From positions 62,250 to 126,249 of the forward strand of contig DAHUYW010000002.1 of NCBI GenBank assembly GCA_027306915.1: a DNA stretch of 64,000 bases, in the 5' to 3' direction. The position numbers and the translations under genes are program-made. Under the pieces are notes generated by a model, which was given only the letters and a program-made list of their open reading frames with translations, had not been told where the DNA came from and searched no databases. Below, piece by piece: positions 45,322 through 55,447 of the stretch. Within the stretch, counting starts at the first letter, position 1. Every line of letters starts with the position of its first letter. This DNA is from Spirochaetales bacterium. GTDB lineage: Bacteria > Spirochaetota > Spirochaetia > DAHUYW01.

Positions 45322-45393
45322 TCTGCATATTCCGCGAGGTGCATGGGGAGCGCTATCCTTCAGGGGACCTATGAAATAAGGATGGTGCTTGGA

Positions 45394-46803
45394 ATGAAGA
45401 TCACCTTTATTGGCGCCGGGAGCATCGGGTTTACACGCAAGCTGGTTGCCGACATCCTCGCGGTGCCCTCCTTTCACGAGATCGAAATCTGCCTCGAAGA
45501 CATCAGCGACAAAAACCTCGAGATGGTCCACGGCTTAGTCAAGCGCGACATCGAGGCGAACGGGCTGGCCCGCGTGAAGCTCTCCACCTCGCTCGACCAG
45601 CGAAAGGCGGTTTCGGGCGCAAAATACGTCTTCAGCGTCGCCCGGGTCGGCGGGCTTCCGGCATTCGAAACGGACGTGGAGATTCCTCTTCGCTACGGCA
45701 TCGACCAGTGCGTCGGCGATACGATCTGCGCGGGCGGAATCATGTATGGGCAGCGCTCGATCCCCTTCATCCTCGACCTCTGCAAGGACATTCGCGAGGT
45801 GGGGGCCCCGGGAGCGATGCTCCTCAACTACTCGAATCCCATGGCGATGAATACCTGGGCGGCCAACAAGTACGGCGGCGTGCGAACCGTCGGCCTCTGC
45901 CACGGTGTGCAGCACGGCCACCAGCAGATAGCCGAGGCGCTCGGGCTCAAGCAGAGCGAGGTGGACATCGTCTGCGCCGGGATCAACCACCAGACCTGGT
46001 ACATCCAGGTTCGGCACAACGGAGAGGACATGACCGGGAAGCTCCTTGCGGCCTTCGAGCGGCACCCGGTTTACAGCAAGCAGGAGAAGGTCCGCATCGA
46101 TATGCTGCGAAGGTTCGGATACTACAGCACCGAATCCAACGGTCACTTGAGCGAGTATCTCCCCTGGTACCGCAAGCGGCCCGACGAGATCATGCAATGG
46201 GTGGACTTGAGCGAGTGGATCCACGGCGAGACCGGAGGCTACCTCCGGCACTGCCGAGAGCAGCGCTACACCTTCGAGGAGGAGTACACCCGCTGGCTGG
46301 GCGATCCTCCCCTCACCTACGGCAGCGCCTCGCGCTCTCAGGAGCACGGCTCCTACATCCTCGAGGGGCTCGAGACGGGCCGGGTCTACCGCGGCCACTT
46401 CAACGTCGTCAATCGAGGCGCGATCACCAATCTCCCGCAGGATGCGATCATCGAGGTTCCCGGCTATGTCGACGCAAACGGGATGGCCATCCCGATTGTC
46501 GGTGATCTTCCCCTCGGTCCGGCCGCGGTCTGCAACGCGAGCGTCTCCGTGCAGCGCCTTTCGGTTGAAGCAGCCATCCATGGCGATGACAAGCTTCTCC
46601 GCCAGGCCATGATGATGGATCCCCTCGTCGGCGCGGTATGCAATCCGCCCGAAATCTGGCAGATGGTCGACGAGATGCTGGTGGCGCAGGCCCAGTGGCT
46701 GCCGCAGTACGGTTCGGCGATACGGGAGGCCCAGGCCCGCCTTGCAAACGGCAAGCGGATCCCCACCAAGGAGTGGGCGGGGGCGGCGCGCCTCGGCCGT
46801 TGA
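45394..46803 (+). CDS. GH4 family glycosidase, alpha-galactosidase (MelA)-like
   Basis: A 469-residue NAD- and Mn-dependent glycosidase that cleaves by an oxidation-elimination mechanism. The Rossmann motif is KITFIGAGSIGFTRKLVADI. MLLNYSNPMAMNTWAANKYG and VGLCHGVQHGHQQIAEALGL match MelA-type GH4; CAGINHQTWYI carries metal and substrate ligands (Cys and His), and ESNGHLSEYLPWYRKRPDEI supplies a further His. It is cytoplasmic. ATG 45394 is preferred on homology; ATG 45382 is also in frame. The neighbouring importer and AraC regulator support uptake and cleavage of alpha-galactosides. Alpha-glucosidase or glucuronidase activity is the alternative. Confidence 0.88.
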   Translation: MKITFIGAGSIGFTRKLVADILAVPSFHEIEICLEDISDKNLEMVHGLVKRDIEANGLARVKLSTSLDQRKAVSGAKYVFSVARVGGLPAFETDVEIPLRYGIDQCVGDTICAGGIMYGQRSIPFILDLCKDIREVGAPGAMLLNYSNPMAMNTWAANKYGGVRTVGLCHGVQHGHQQIAEALGLKQSEVDIVCAGINHQTWYIQVRHNGEDMTGKLLAAFERHPVYSKQEKVRIDMLRRFGYYSTESNGHLSEYLPWYRKRPDEIMQWVDLSEWIHGETGGYLRHCREQRYTFEEEYTRWLGDPPLTYGSASRSQEHGSYILEGLETGRVYRGHFNVVNRGAITNLPQDAIIEVPGYVDANGMAIPIVGDLPLGPAAVCNASVSVQRLSVEAAIHGDDKLLRQAMMMDPLVGAVCNPPEIWQMVDEMLVAQAQWLPQYGSAIREAQARLANGKRIPTKEWAGAARLGR

Positions 46804-46855
46804 CTGATTGCCCTCCTCCGGGTATACCGGTCGAAAACTGTTGCGGGGGTAAACC

Positions 46856-47872
46856 ATGGAGTATCGGCATCTCGGGAAGACAGGGCTCAAGGTAAGCGAC
46901 CTCTGTCTCGGCTCGATGACCTTCGGGCGAGAGGCCACCGAAAAGGAAAGCTTCGCCATGCTCGACCGCTTCGTCGAGGCGGGCGGCAACTTTATCGACA
47001 CGGCGGATGTCTACTCCGCCGGAAAGTCGGAGGAGATCGTCGGGCGCTGGCTGCGCGCGAAGCGGCGCGAGGATTTTGTCATCGCGACGAAGGTCCGTTT
47101 CTCGATGGGATCTGGACCGAATGATGTCGGCCTCTCCCGCAAGCACATCATGGCCGCGATGGCCGACAGCCTGAAACGGCTTCAGACCGACTACATCGAT
47201 CTCTACCAGGTTCACGCATGGGACCCGGTCACCCCACTCGAGGAGACCTTGAGCACGCTCAACGAGCTGGTCTCCCGCGGATGGGTGCGCTATCTCGGAG
47301 CGAGCAACTTCCGCGGCTGGCAACTGCAGAAGGCGCTCGACCTTTCGCGACTCCACTCCTGGGACTCCTTCGTCTGCCTCCAGCCGCAGTACAACCTCCT
47401 CTGCCGTGCGACCGAGTACGAGATAGTTCCGGTCTGCATCCAGGAGGGGCTCGGCATCATCCCGTGGAGCCCGCTCCGCGGCGGGTGGCTGTCGGGGAAG
47501 TTTCGCCGCGGCATGAACGAGCCGCCCGCGGAGACGCGTATCGCCATAGCGGAGAAGATGGGATGGGGCGAAAGCTGGTCGCGCTACAACACTGAGCGAA
47601 CCTGGGAGCTCCTCGACGAGCTGGCGGCGGTCGCGAAACAGGCCGGAAAGTCGCCTGCCCAGACCGCGATTCGCTGGCTTATGCAGAAACCCGGCGTCAC
47701 CGCGCCGATCCTCGGCGCCCGGAACATGGACCAGCTTGAGGACAACCTCGCCGCCGCCGCCTTCAAGCTCAGCGACGAGCAGATGCGACGCCTTGACCTC
47801 GCGAGCGCCATGCCGGTTACCTACCCCTACGACGAGGCGGCAGAGCAGCAGCAGCGCGCCGGAAGGCTGTAA
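46856..47872 (+). CDS. Aldo/keto reductase
   Basis: A 338-residue TIM-barrel NADPH oxidoreductase. The start [20 protein letters not shown] and [20 protein letters not shown] supply the catalytic Asp and Tyr; the Lys is in [10 protein letters not shown] and the His in [11 protein letters not shown]. The C-terminal NADPH site is [18 protein letters not shown]. It is 52 nt after the GH4 stop with a GGGGGT site, so probably in the same transcript. The substrate is unknown, perhaps an aldose or ketose from the GH4 pathway. Confidence 0.93.
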   Translation: MEYRHLGKTGLKVSDLCLGSMTFGREATEKESFAMLDRFVEAGGNFIDTADVYSAGKSEEIVGRWLRAKRREDFVIATKVRFSMGSGPNDVGLSRKHIMAAMADSLKRLQTDYIDLYQVHAWDPVTPLEETLSTLNELVSRGWVRYLGASNFRGWQLQKALDLSRLHSWDSFVCLQPQYNLLCRATEYEIVPVCIQEGLGIIPWSPLRGGWLSGKFRRGMNEPPAETRIAIAEKMGWGESWSRYNTERTWELLDELAAVAKQAGKSPAQTAIRWLMQKPGVTAPILGARNMDQLEDNLAAAAFKLSDEQMRRLDLASAMPVTYPYDEAAEQQQRAGRL

Positions 47873-47899
47873 CAATACTGACGCAATAAGGAAGAAACG

Positions 47900-48898
<999 letters not shown>

Positions 48899-49059
48899 CG
48901 GCAATGACAAGCTCGCGCTCCTATGGGTCAGGGCGGATTCGTCACGGTCGCGGTCCGAACAAACGCCGCGCCCGATAAGCCATTGCGGGCCGGCCGCTCG
49001 ACGGGAGCCGCCTGCTCGCGGGATGTAACCCGAGCTCTGCGATGGGGGCGTGAGGCGCT

Positions 49060-49689
49060 TCAGTTCATCGAGGGCTTGAAACCCGTCTGGAGGATGATCT
49101 GGTAGAGGGGGCCCTTTTTCCCGAGGGCGTCGGCCCAACCTTCGGCCGGGTTCTGATGGAAGATGATCTCCCGGGTCGCCGGCAGGACGACCCAGGCCTC
49201 GGATTTGAGCTCACCCTCAAGCTGACCCGGCCCCCAACCGGAATAGCCGGCGTACAGCCTGACGGTCGGACGCTGGCTCTTGGGCAGTGAGCTCCAACTC
49301 TCCTTCAGGTAGTCGACCGCAGACTGGGTCATCGGCTCGAAGACTACCCCTTCGACCGGCCGCTTCTCGTTGTCGCCTGCAGAGCCCGCGGTGAACTCGG
49401 TGTGAAGGACGAAAAGAAAGTCTTGCTGCAGAGGACCTCCGACATAGACCGGAATGGAAGCAGCCGGGGACTTCCCCATTCCCTCGACTAGGTCCCCGAG
49501 CGTGAGCTTCGAGGGGCGATTTACGACTAGGCCAAATGCCCCTTTCTCATCGTGGGTTATCATGAGCACAACCGAACGATAGAAATTGGGATCCATCAGG
49601 CCGATCTCGGAGATGAGGAAGTAGCCCGTGAGAAACCCTCCGTCCCTGTTGGGCGACGGACCGCCTGATCGTTCTTGATTCTCACTCAT
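49060..49689 (-). CDS. algH: AlgH/YqgE family protein (UPF0301)
   Basis: A 209-residue UPF0301 protein. GYFLISEIGLMDPNFYRSVV, LMITHDEKGAFGLVVNRPS and YVGGPLQQDFLFVLH are the family signature. GYSGWGPGQLEGELKSEAWV is the later conserved block. The molecular function is not established; AlgH influences alginate genes in Pseudomonas. No ribosome site precedes ATG 49689, and a near-consensus promoter ends 9 nt upstream, so it is probably translated from a leaderless mRNA. Confidence 0.93.
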   Translation of the reverse strand: MSENQERSGGPSPNRDGGFLTGYFLISEIGLMDPNFYRSVVLMITHDEKGAFGLVVNRPSKLTLGDLVEGMGKSPAASIPVYVGGPLQQDFLFVLHTEFTAGSAGDNEKRPVEGVVFEPMTQSAVDYLKESWSSLPKSQRPTVRLYAGYSGWGPGQLEGELKSEAWVVLPATREIIFHQNPAEGWADALGKKGPLYQIILQTGFKPSMN

Positions 49690-49698
49690 GACAAGAAA

Positions 49699-49727
49699 AG
49701 TCTATTACAGCTCCGCCGGTCTGGCAA
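49699..49727 (-). promoter_or_regulatory. Promoter of algH, predicted leaderless
   Basis: On the minus strand TTGCCA (49722-49727), 17-nt spacer, TAGACT (49699-49704), then 9 nt to ATG 49689. Confidence 0.62.
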
Positions 49728-49834
49728 TGGCCGGCGTCCAACTGTGAACCATCACTACCCGCAGATTCGAGTGCCCCTCCTGATTGCCTGTCCGGCGACA
49801 TGATGATGTTCTCATCATTGTCGAGGGCAACACG

Positions 49835-50011
49835 ATGAACTCACCCAGAAATCACTACCTGCAGGTCGACCCGACCCAACCGATCATCTTGGTCAACGAG
49901 CACCTTGCGCCCGATCCGCACGCCGCTTCCGACCTCACGATTGATGATATCGTGGAATTGTGTGATGATCTCATCGAGGCGCATGGTCGGCTGCTGCCAT
50001 CCTTTGCTTGA
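49835..50011 (+). CDS. Possible small protein, 58 aa
   Basis: This runs from ATG 49835 to TGA 50011 with GAGGG 8 nt upstream. The sequence reads MNSPRNHYLQVDPTQPIILV at the start and is acidic later (TIDDIVELCDDLIEAHGRLL). A TTG at 49784 would add 17 residues. Codon bias is less marked than in neighbours, so it may be a remnant or chance ORF. I do not recognise it. It precedes the exported protein at 50152. Confidence 0.35.
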   Translation: MNSPRNHYLQVDPTQPIILVNEHLAPDPHAASDLTIDDIVELCDDLIEAHGRLLPSFA

Positions 50012-50151
50012 GGCCCTCGCGGCACGGAAGGAGGCCGCCGCGCGCGACACGCCGCGTCTCACAGATGAAGCCGATGGCCGCTCTCCGAGCTTCTGCCCGC
50101 GTTGACGGTCGCATCGCTTTGGCGGCAATAGCCCCGCAGGGAGAAGCGTGC

Positions 50152-50829
50152 ATGAGGTCGCTTTCAGTTCTTCTTCTGCTGCTTGCATCGACCACCGGCG
50201 CCTTCGCGTTGGGGGTGAGCGGAGGCCTGGGGGCTTCGCTCGGCGCCTATTCTGCGACGACCTCGGTGTCGTTCGTCTCGGGAAACGTCATGGCCAGCAC
50301 GACGACGCGGGAGACCCAGACCCCTATCGGCGTCCTGGCGTATGTGGATGCAACCTATGCGCAGCTCTCCGTCGGCTACGTGGTGTCCGACGGAGGGAGC
50401 ACTACCTACTACTATTCAGCCGGAGGCGTGAACACCGTCGACTCGACGGTGGGACTCGACCTCAATACGACCTTCCTCACGATGTCAGTGTTCGCAAAGT
50501 ACCCCTTCAAGATGGGCCGGGTTGTGCTCTTTCCGCTCCTCGGCGTCGAGTATGACCTGAACCTCAAATACACCGACGCAAACGGGAACGATCTGAAAGG
50601 CACCCTGGCAAGCCCGGGGGACGCAAATCAGCTCTGGCTCAAGGCGGGCGGGGGGCTCGACATTCCCCTGCGCGGGTTTTACCTTCGCCCGGAAGCCCTT
50701 CTTGGCTACAAGCTGCCCAGCCAGACCGAACGAAATGCAGTGTCGGCCGCCCTAGCCGGCGGCGCGACGGGCGCATCGGTCATCGATCTCGAATTGGGCT
50801 TTGCGCTCATGGCGGGCGTCGCGTTCTGA
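50152..50829 (+). CDS. Exported outer-membrane beta-barrel-like protein, third paralogue
   Basis: A 225-residue protein with a signal peptide (RSLSVLLLLLASTTGAFALG). It shares with 35274-35963 and the pseudogene the motifs YVDATYAQLSVGYVVSDGG, FAKYPFKMGRVVLFPLLGVE, ANQLWLKAGGGLDIPL and FYLRPEALLGYKL, and it ends with Phe. ATG 50152 has GGAG 8 nt upstream. It lies 14 kb from the tandem pair and convergent to a sugar ABC operon. Function is unknown; small outer-membrane barrel is the best structural guess. Confidence 0.78.
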   Translation: MRSLSVLLLLLASTTGAFALGVSGGLGASLGAYSATTSVSFVSGNVMASTTTRETQTPIGVLAYVDATYAQLSVGYVVSDGGSTTYYYSAGGVNTVDSTVGLDLNTTFLTMSVFAKYPFKMGRVVLFPLLGVEYDLNLKYTDANGNDLKGTLASPGDANQLWLKAGGGLDIPLRGFYLRPEALLGYKLPSQTERNAVSAALAGGATGASVIDLELGFALMAGVAF

Positions 50830-50864
50830 CGCCGGTGGCGGGCTCGGCAGGGAAAAGGTGCCCC

Positions 50865-51713
50865 TCAACCTTTGACGGCTCCCGCGGTAAGGCCGGCGAT
50901 TATGCGATTCTGAAACGCCAGAACCAAGACGAGAAGCGGGATCGTAACGATGACCGAGGCCGCCATTATCTGCGCCCAGGGGAGCTCATGGATGGTCGCC
51001 CCGGAAAACAGCGCGATGGCGACGGGAACCGTCCGCGATTGGTTGTCCACAGTGAACGTCAGGGCAAAAAGAAACTCGTTCCACGCCTGGATGAAGGCGA
51101 GCAATCCGGCCGTCACCAGACCCGGAGCCATGACCGGAAGCAGCACGCTCCACATCGTGCGCAGCGGCCCCGCGCCGTCGACGACCGCCGCTTCCTCGAG
51201 CTCACCGGGAATCTCGCGTACGAAGCTGGTGAGAATCCAGATCGTGAACGGAAGGGTGAATATCATATAGGAGAGGATCAGCCCCCACCAGCTGTTGTAG
51301 ATTCCGAGCGTGCGGATCAGGGCGAACATCCCGCCGAGGATGCTGATCTGGGGAAACATCGAGACCGCCAGAATGGTGTAGTAGACCGGCCGTTTCCCAC
51401 GAAACCGATAGCGTCCGAGCGCGTAGGCCGCAAAGCTGCCGATGGCAAGGGCGATGAGGGTAGTACCCCCGGCGACTATCGCCGAGTTCAAGAGGTTTCG
51501 CGCGAAGGGCTGCCCCGTGAAGACCTTCACGTAGTTCTCCCACTTCGGGTGGACCGGCCAATAGTCAACCGGGGTTTGGAACAGCTCGGTCTGCGTCTTC
51601 AGGGATGAAGAGATCGCCCAAAAGAAGGGGAAAATGAGGTAGACCAGCACAACCGCCATGACTATCCGGAAGGCGAGCCAGCTGAGGTAATGGGCGAAGC
51701 CCTTCACGCGCAT
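50865..51713 (-). CDS. ABC sugar permease, MalG-type (third importer)
   Basis: A 282-residue permease. Helix 1 ([20 protein letters not shown]) leads to [20 protein letters not shown]; the EAA loop reads [20 protein letters not shown] and the C-terminus [11 protein letters not shown]. It overlaps its MalF partner by one base (TGATG), so translation is coupled. It ends the SBP-malF-malG operon on the minus strand, again with no ATPase gene. Confidence 0.93.
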   Translation of the reverse strand: MRVKGFAHYLSWLAFRIVMAVVLVYLIFPFFWAISSSLKTQTELFQTPVDYWPVHPKWENYVKVFTGQPFARNLLNSAIVAGGTTLIALAIGSFAAYALGRYRFRGKRPVYYTILAVSMFPQISILGGMFALIRTLGIYNSWWGLILSYMIFTLPFTIWILTSFVREIPGELEEAAVVDGAGPLRTMWSVLLPVMAPGLVTAGLLAFIQAWNEFLFALTFTVDNQSRTVPVAIALFSGATIHELPWAQIMAASVIVTIPLLVLVLAFQNRIIAGLTAGAVKG

Positions 51714-52600
51714 CAGTCGACCTCCACGCGCAGCGAGACGACGTAGGCGGTGGTGAAGATTCCGATGATGAGGAGAATGAGCATGGTCACCGCGGAGCCG
51801 TAGCCGAGCTGGCCGAAGTCAACAAGCTGCTGTCGCGCGTAGACCGACATGCTCATGGTCGCAGGCACCGTACCGGTCATGACGTAGATCACGTCAAAGA
51901 CGCGCAGGGCGTCGAGCGTGCGAAAGATGAGGGCGACCAGGAGCGCCGGCCGGAGCAGCGGCAGGGTGATCCGGAGGAATTGCTGCCATTTGGAGCTTCC
52001 GTCGACCCGTGAGGCCTCGTAAAGCTCGATAGGTATTGTCTGGAGCCCCGCCAGGAGCAGCAGCGCCATGAAGGGCGTGGTCTTCCACACATCCACCGCA
52101 ATCACCGCCGGAAGGGCGAGCGAAGGCACGGCGAGCCACGCCACCGAGACGTGGATGAGGTGAAGCCGCTTGAGGATATCGTTCAGCACCCCGTAGACAT
52201 CGTTATACATCCACCTCCACATCTGAGCCGACACGACCGTGAGGATCGCCCAGGGGGTAAGCATCGCCGCGCGCATCAGGCCCTTTCCCCGGAGATTGGC
52301 GTTTACCAGCATGGCAATTCCTAGCCCAAAGAGGGTCTCGATCGCCACTGAAACGGCCGTGAACTCTACGGTGTTGCCTACGGCGTCCCACCAGGCCGGA
52401 TCGTGGAGGACGCGCGCGAAATTCTGCCAGCCGACCGGCGTCGACTTCGGGGGGTAGCGAAGGATATTCGTATCGGTGAAGCTTAAGCTTACGGTTCGGA
52501 CCAGCGGGTATCCGGCGACGAGCGCAAGCACGACGAGGCTCGCGAGGAGCAGAAGCCAGGCCGTGCGCGCCCTGCGCTTACCGAGCTTGGCGACCGTCAT
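51713..52600 (-). CDS. ABC sugar permease, MalF-type (third importer)
   Basis: A 295-residue permease. An Arg/Lys-rich start ([20 protein letters not shown]) precedes helix 1. [20 protein letters not shown] follows it, and the EAA loop is [20 protein letters not shown]. It begins 70 nt after the binding-protein gene and overlaps the MalG gene by one base. The transported sugar is unknown. Confidence 0.93.
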   Translation of the reverse strand: MTVAKLGKRRARTAWLLLLASLVVLALVAGYPLVRTVSLSFTDTNILRYPPKSTPVGWQNFARVLHDPAWWDAVGNTVEFTAVSVAIETLFGLGIAMLVNANLRGKGLMRAAMLTPWAILTVVSAQMWRWMYNDVYGVLNDILKRLHLIHVSVAWLAVPSLALPAVIAVDVWKTTPFMALLLLAGLQTIPIELYEASRVDGSSKWQQFLRITLPLLRPALLVALIFRTLDALRVFDVIYVMTGTVPATMSMSVYARQQLVDFGQLGYGSAVTMLILLIIGIFTTAYVVSLRVEVD

Positions 52601-52670
52601 CCAAGCACCCTAGCGGCCGGGCAGGCTCCCCCTCGATCAGCGAAGGGGAGCTTGCGGCCGAGACGGGAGG

Positions 52671-53999
52671 CTACCAACCGGAGCCCTTGATCGACTCGAG
52701 CTGGCTCTGCAGCGCTTTCAGAGCGTCCGCGGCCGACTGCTGGCCGGTCAGCACATTGTGAACGGAGGTCCAGAAGGCGCTGGACACCTGATTGTACTTG
52801 CTTTTCGTGACGGTCGACGGACGGGCGATCGCACTCTCGAAGACCGGAAGCAGCTTGACGATGAAGGCGTTTTGCGAGCTCGCGAGAGCCGGGTCCTTGT
52901 AGACCGCGGGGCGGGTAGGCAAGAAGCTGTAGGGAGGCATCGCCCGCTCGAGCTCTACCTTCTCGCTCGTCAGGTACTGAACGAGGGAAGCTGCCTCCTT
53001 GGGATACTTGGAGAAGCGGGAGACTGCGAGATTCCAGCCGCCGAGGGTGTCGGCACCCTGGGAGCCCGGGCCGATCCCCTCGGGCAGGGGGGCGACACCG
53101 AACTTGCCCTTGATCGGACTATCGGCGCTCTCGCCGGGCTGATAGGCATAGGGCCAGTTGCGCATGAAGGCGGCATTTCCGGCCTGCCAGACCCCTCGGG
53201 CGTCCTCCTCCATGTAGCTCGTCACCCCCGGAGGCGAAATGGTATTCACCCAGCTCGCTGCCATCTTGATAGCGGCCACGGCCTGGGGGTTGTCCACGGT
53301 GATCTTTCCCGAGCCATTGACGATGGTGCCTCCGCCGTAGGAGTAGATCCACTCAAGCGCATCGCAGGTCAGCCCCTCGTAGGCGTTACCCTGCCAGACG
53401 AAGCCCCAGAAGTCGCTGTTTCCTGCCTGCCGCTCGCCAGCCTGGATTTTCTGCGCCATCTGCACCAAATCGGCCCACGTCTTCGGCGGCCCGCTGAATC
53501 CGTACTTCGAAAGCAGGTCCGATCGATAAAACAACAGCCCCGCATCGGTGAACCATGGGATGGCGATGAGCTTTCCGTCCGAGGTGTCGTTTTGGATTAT
53601 GCGCGGGAAGAACTGCGCGACGTCCGAATCCGGGATGTACTTCTTGAGGTCGATGAAGTAGTCTCCCAGGATGCTTGGCCATACCACGTCGATCTGGTAG
53701 ACGTCGATGCTCGATGAGCCTGCGGCCAGCTGCTGCTGGAACAGAGCGAGGCGGTCGGTCGTCGAGTTCGGAGTAGTGACCACGACCACCTTGTTGCCGC
53801 TCTTCTCCGCCCACGCCGCACTCTCGTCCTGCAACGCTTTCAGCTCATTGCCGACCGCGCCGCCGGCGATGTGGATGGTCACGGGACCCGTCATTGCCGC
53901 GCCGCCCTGCGCCGTCCCCTCTTTTTGACCGCCCGCAAAGGCGGCCAGGGTGAGGACGAGGCCAAGGGAAAGCGCCACTAAAATCGATTTGATTTTCAT
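52671..53999 (-). CDS. ABC transporter sugar-binding protein (third importer)
   Basis: A 442-residue family 1 solute-binding protein. The signal peptide KIKSILVALSLGLVLTLAAF is followed by AGGQKEGTAQ. Marks include STTDRLALFQQQLAAGSSSI, DVYQIDVVWPSILGDYFIDL, IPWFTDAGLLFYRSDLLSKY and GNAAFMRNWPYAY, a trehalose/maltose-binding-protein-like pattern. AGGAG lies 7 nt before ATG 53999. A strong promoter at 54205-54233 gives it a leader of about 200 nt. No glycosidase lies in the operon, so the ligand cannot be read from context. Confidence 0.92.
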   Translation of the reverse strand: MKIKSILVALSLGLVLTLAAFAGGQKEGTAQGGAAMTGPVTIHIAGGAVGNELKALQDESAAWAEKSGNKVVVVTTPNSTTDRLALFQQQLAAGSSSIDVYQIDVVWPSILGDYFIDLKKYIPDSDVAQFFPRIIQNDTSDGKLIAIPWFTDAGLLFYRSDLLSKYGFSGPPKTWADLVQMAQKIQAGERQAGNSDFWGFVWQGNAYEGLTCDALEWIYSYGGGTIVNGSGKITVDNPQAVAAIKMAASWVNTISPPGVTSYMEEDARGVWQAGNAAFMRNWPYAYQPGESADSPIKGKFGVAPLPEGIGPGSQGADTLGGWNLAVSRFSKYPKEAASLVQYLTSEKVELERAMPPYSFLPTRPAVYKDPALASSQNAFIVKLLPVFESAIARPSTVTKSKYNQVSSAFWTSVHNVLTGQQSAADALKALQSQLESIKGSGW

Positions 54000-54031
54000 G
54001 CCGTTCTCCTACTTTTGGTATGAACGTCTGA

Positions 54032-54098
54032 ACACGCCCTCTCAGGATGGCGTGTCCTTTCTCTGCGCGGGTACTTTTCGTTGTGTCGTGTGCGTCAT
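54032..54098 (-). promoter_or_regulatory. Leader with possible 18-residue leader peptide and hairpin
   Basis: On the minus strand, AAGGAGGTG directly precedes ATG 54098, opening an 18-codon ORF (MTHTTQRKVPAQRKDTPS, stop 54042-54044). A 7-bp hairpin (54032-54038 with 54049-54055) spans its stop. The ribosome-site spacing is short, so translation is uncertain. Confidence 0.35.
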
Positions 54099-54204
54099 CA
54101 CCTCCTTGTCAGGCGGCGTTGGGACTGACCCGGCGAGAGGACTCCACGCACTGATGTCACGATAGGCGGGCGCACACATGCGAAGACCGGATCGAGGCAA
54201 AAAA

Positions 54205-54233
54205 AGTATAAGGGATGAAATTCTTGGGGTCAA
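54205..54233 (-). promoter_or_regulatory. Promoter of third sugar ABC operon
   Basis: On the minus strand TTGACC (54228-54233), 17-nt spacer and TATACT (54205-54210); start near 54198. It drives the binding-protein gene at 53999. Confidence 0.7.
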
Positions 54234-54259
54234 GTCAAATCAGGAGGTGATGCTAAGAA

Positions 54260-54283
54260 GTGCCGCCACGACCGAGGCGGCAC
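54260..54283 (-). terminator. Hairpin after tRNA-Val
   Basis: A perfect 8-bp stem (54260-54267 with 54276-54283, GTGCCGCC/GGCGGCAC) with an 8-nt loop and a short T-containing tail on the minus strand, 35 nt after the tRNA. Confidence 0.6.
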
Positions 54284-54317
54284 CTCCACCCTTCGCATTC
54301 TGTCGGAGCACTGTTAA

Positions 54318-54391
54318 TGGGCGACATTGGATTCGAACCAACGACCTCGTGCGTGTCGAGCACGCGCTCTAACCAACTGAGCTAGCCGCCC
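54318..54391 (-). tRNA. tRNA-Val (anticodon GAC), CCA not encoded
   Basis: On the minus strand the cloverleaf folds fully: acceptor GGGCGGC/GTCGCCC (one G-U), D arm GCTCAGTTGGTTAGAGC, anticodon stem CGTGC/GCACG with loop TCGACAC, variable AGGTC, T arm GTTGG-TTCGAAT-CCAAT, discriminator A73. With the standard numbering the anticodon is GAC (Val), but position 33 is C instead of the near-universal U. Shifting the stem by one would give CGA (Ser), yet the short variable loop, A73 and missing base 26 argue against that. The 3' CCA must be added by the nucleotidyltransferase. Confidence 0.88.
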
Positions 54392-54426
54392 TTCTTCCCT
54401 TGGAGCCGTTTCTCCAAGTCGCGACT

Positions 54427-54454
54427 ATCTTAGCAGTAATGGCCATTTTGTCAA
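54427..54454 (-). promoter_or_regulatory. Promoter of tRNA-Val
   Basis: On the minus strand TTGACA (54449-54454), 16-nt spacer and TAAGAT (54427-54432); start near 54420, about 29 nt before the tRNA. Confidence 0.65.
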
Positions 54455-54529
54455 GGTATGTCGGATCTGCGAACGAGAAGATGCAAGCCCTCAAGCGGAG
54501 GACGGCCCTGCGGATGGCCTGCCCGAGCG

Positions 54530-54964
54530 CTACTTGAGGCACTGGACCACCCGCTCGAGCACCTTCTTCCTGTCGAGCGGCTTGACGATATAGTTCTTCG
54601 CTCCAATCATAAGCGCCTTCTTGACGAGATCCTGCTTCCCGAGAGCACTGATCATGATAATCCTCGCGCCCTTGTCGAAAGCAAGAATCTGCTCAAGAGC
54701 GGTGACGCCGTCGACCTTCGGCATGGTGATGTCCATGGTCACGAGGTCGACGTTCGGGTGGAGCTCCTTGTACTTTTCGAGAGCCTCGGACCCATCGACC
54801 GCGGTCCCCACGATTTCGAAACCCTCGGAGGTAAGGATCTGACCAATCTGCTTGACGACAAACATGGAATCGTCGACGACCAGCACCTTGTAGGGCGTGC
54901 CGTCCGATTTTAGGCCGTCCGGCTTGCGATCGTTGATGTTGGGGTAGTCCACCTTGGCAATCAT
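54530..54964 (-). CDS. cheY: Chemotaxis response regulator CheY
   Basis: A 144-residue receiver-domain protein. The acidic pocket is Asp31-Asp32 (VLVVDDSMFVV), the phosphorylation site Asp78 (LVTMDITMPKVDG), Ser106 (IIMISALGK) and Lys128 (YIVKPLDRKK). It has a 25-residue N-terminal extension compared with enterobacterial CheY, similar in length to spirochaete CheY3. Phospho-CheY would bind FliM to change flagellar rotation. ATG 54964 follows AGGAGAGG. It is the last gene of the cheA-cheWS-cheX-cheY operon, 18 nt after cheX. Confidence 0.96.
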   Translation of the reverse strand: MIAKVDYPNINDRKPDGLKSDGTPYKVLVVDDSMFVVKQIGQILTSEGFEIVGTAVDGSEALEKYKELHPNVDLVTMDITMPKVDGVTALEQILAFDKGARIIMISALGKQDLVKKALMIGAKNYIVKPLDRKKVLERVVQCLK

Positions 54965-54982
54965 TGCCTCTCCTCTATCCAC

Positions 54983-55447
54983 CTATGCCCTTTCGCGAAT
55001 AGCGACGTTGATTTCGAGCTTGCCCTGCGGCAGGGTCACCGGCACTATCAACGCTTCAACATTCGGACTGGACACCTCCATGTTGATCCCTGTAATGAGC
55101 GCAGGGGGAGTGAGGTCGAAGCGAAAGCCCAAATCGTGCAACTTCGTGACTGCCTGAGCCGTGATCATGTTTGCCAGCTCGGCGATGGTCGCCTTTCCGA
55201 GCTCATCGAACTCCGTAAGCTCCTCGCCGTTCATAATGGACGCGACTGCAATTGCGGTCTCGCGCGACATGTCGAAGAGAACGCGCCCCTCCACGTCACC
55301 GGCAAGCCCGACAATCGCGGCAACGCCGAGCACCGGATGCGAGGTCGGCTTCAGGTAGAGCTCTCCTCGCTCGACCTTCGTATTCAGTACCTCCTTCAGG
55401 ATGCTGAATGTAGCCTCCACGAAGGGATTGATGTACTCGACTCTCAT
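54983..55447 (-). CDS. cheX: Chemotaxis phosphatase CheX
   Basis: A 154-residue CheC/CheX/FliY-family protein that dephosphorylates CheY-P. It has the single active helix expected of CheX, with the catalytic pair Glu90 and Asn93 in ATIAELANMITAQAV. VALIGLAGDVEGRVLF-like strands (AIVGLAGDVEGRVLFDMS) precede it. CheX is the main CheY-P phosphatase in spirochaetes, which lack CheZ. The start ATG 55447 overlaps the cheWS stop by 4 nt with AAGGAG upstream. Confidence 0.95.
   Translation of the reverse strand: MRVEYINPFVEATFSILKEVLNTKVERGELYLKPTSHPVLGVAAIVGLAGDVEGRVLFDMSRETAIAVASIMNGEELTEFDELGKATIAELANMITAQAVTKLHDLGFRFDLTPPALITGINMEVSSPNVEALIVPVTLPQGKLEINVAIRERA

Noticed and set aside
49841..50188. 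115-codon minus-strand frame near 50 kb
   Set aside because: The end (VGSGVRIGRKVLVDQDDRLG) looks faintly regular, but it is antisense to the small plus ORF and to the start of the 50152 gene, with no ribosome site.
54318..54391. Reading the tRNA as tRNA-Ser(CGA)
   Set aside because: This needs loss of base 26 and has a short variable loop and A73. Val(GAC) fits all other positions.
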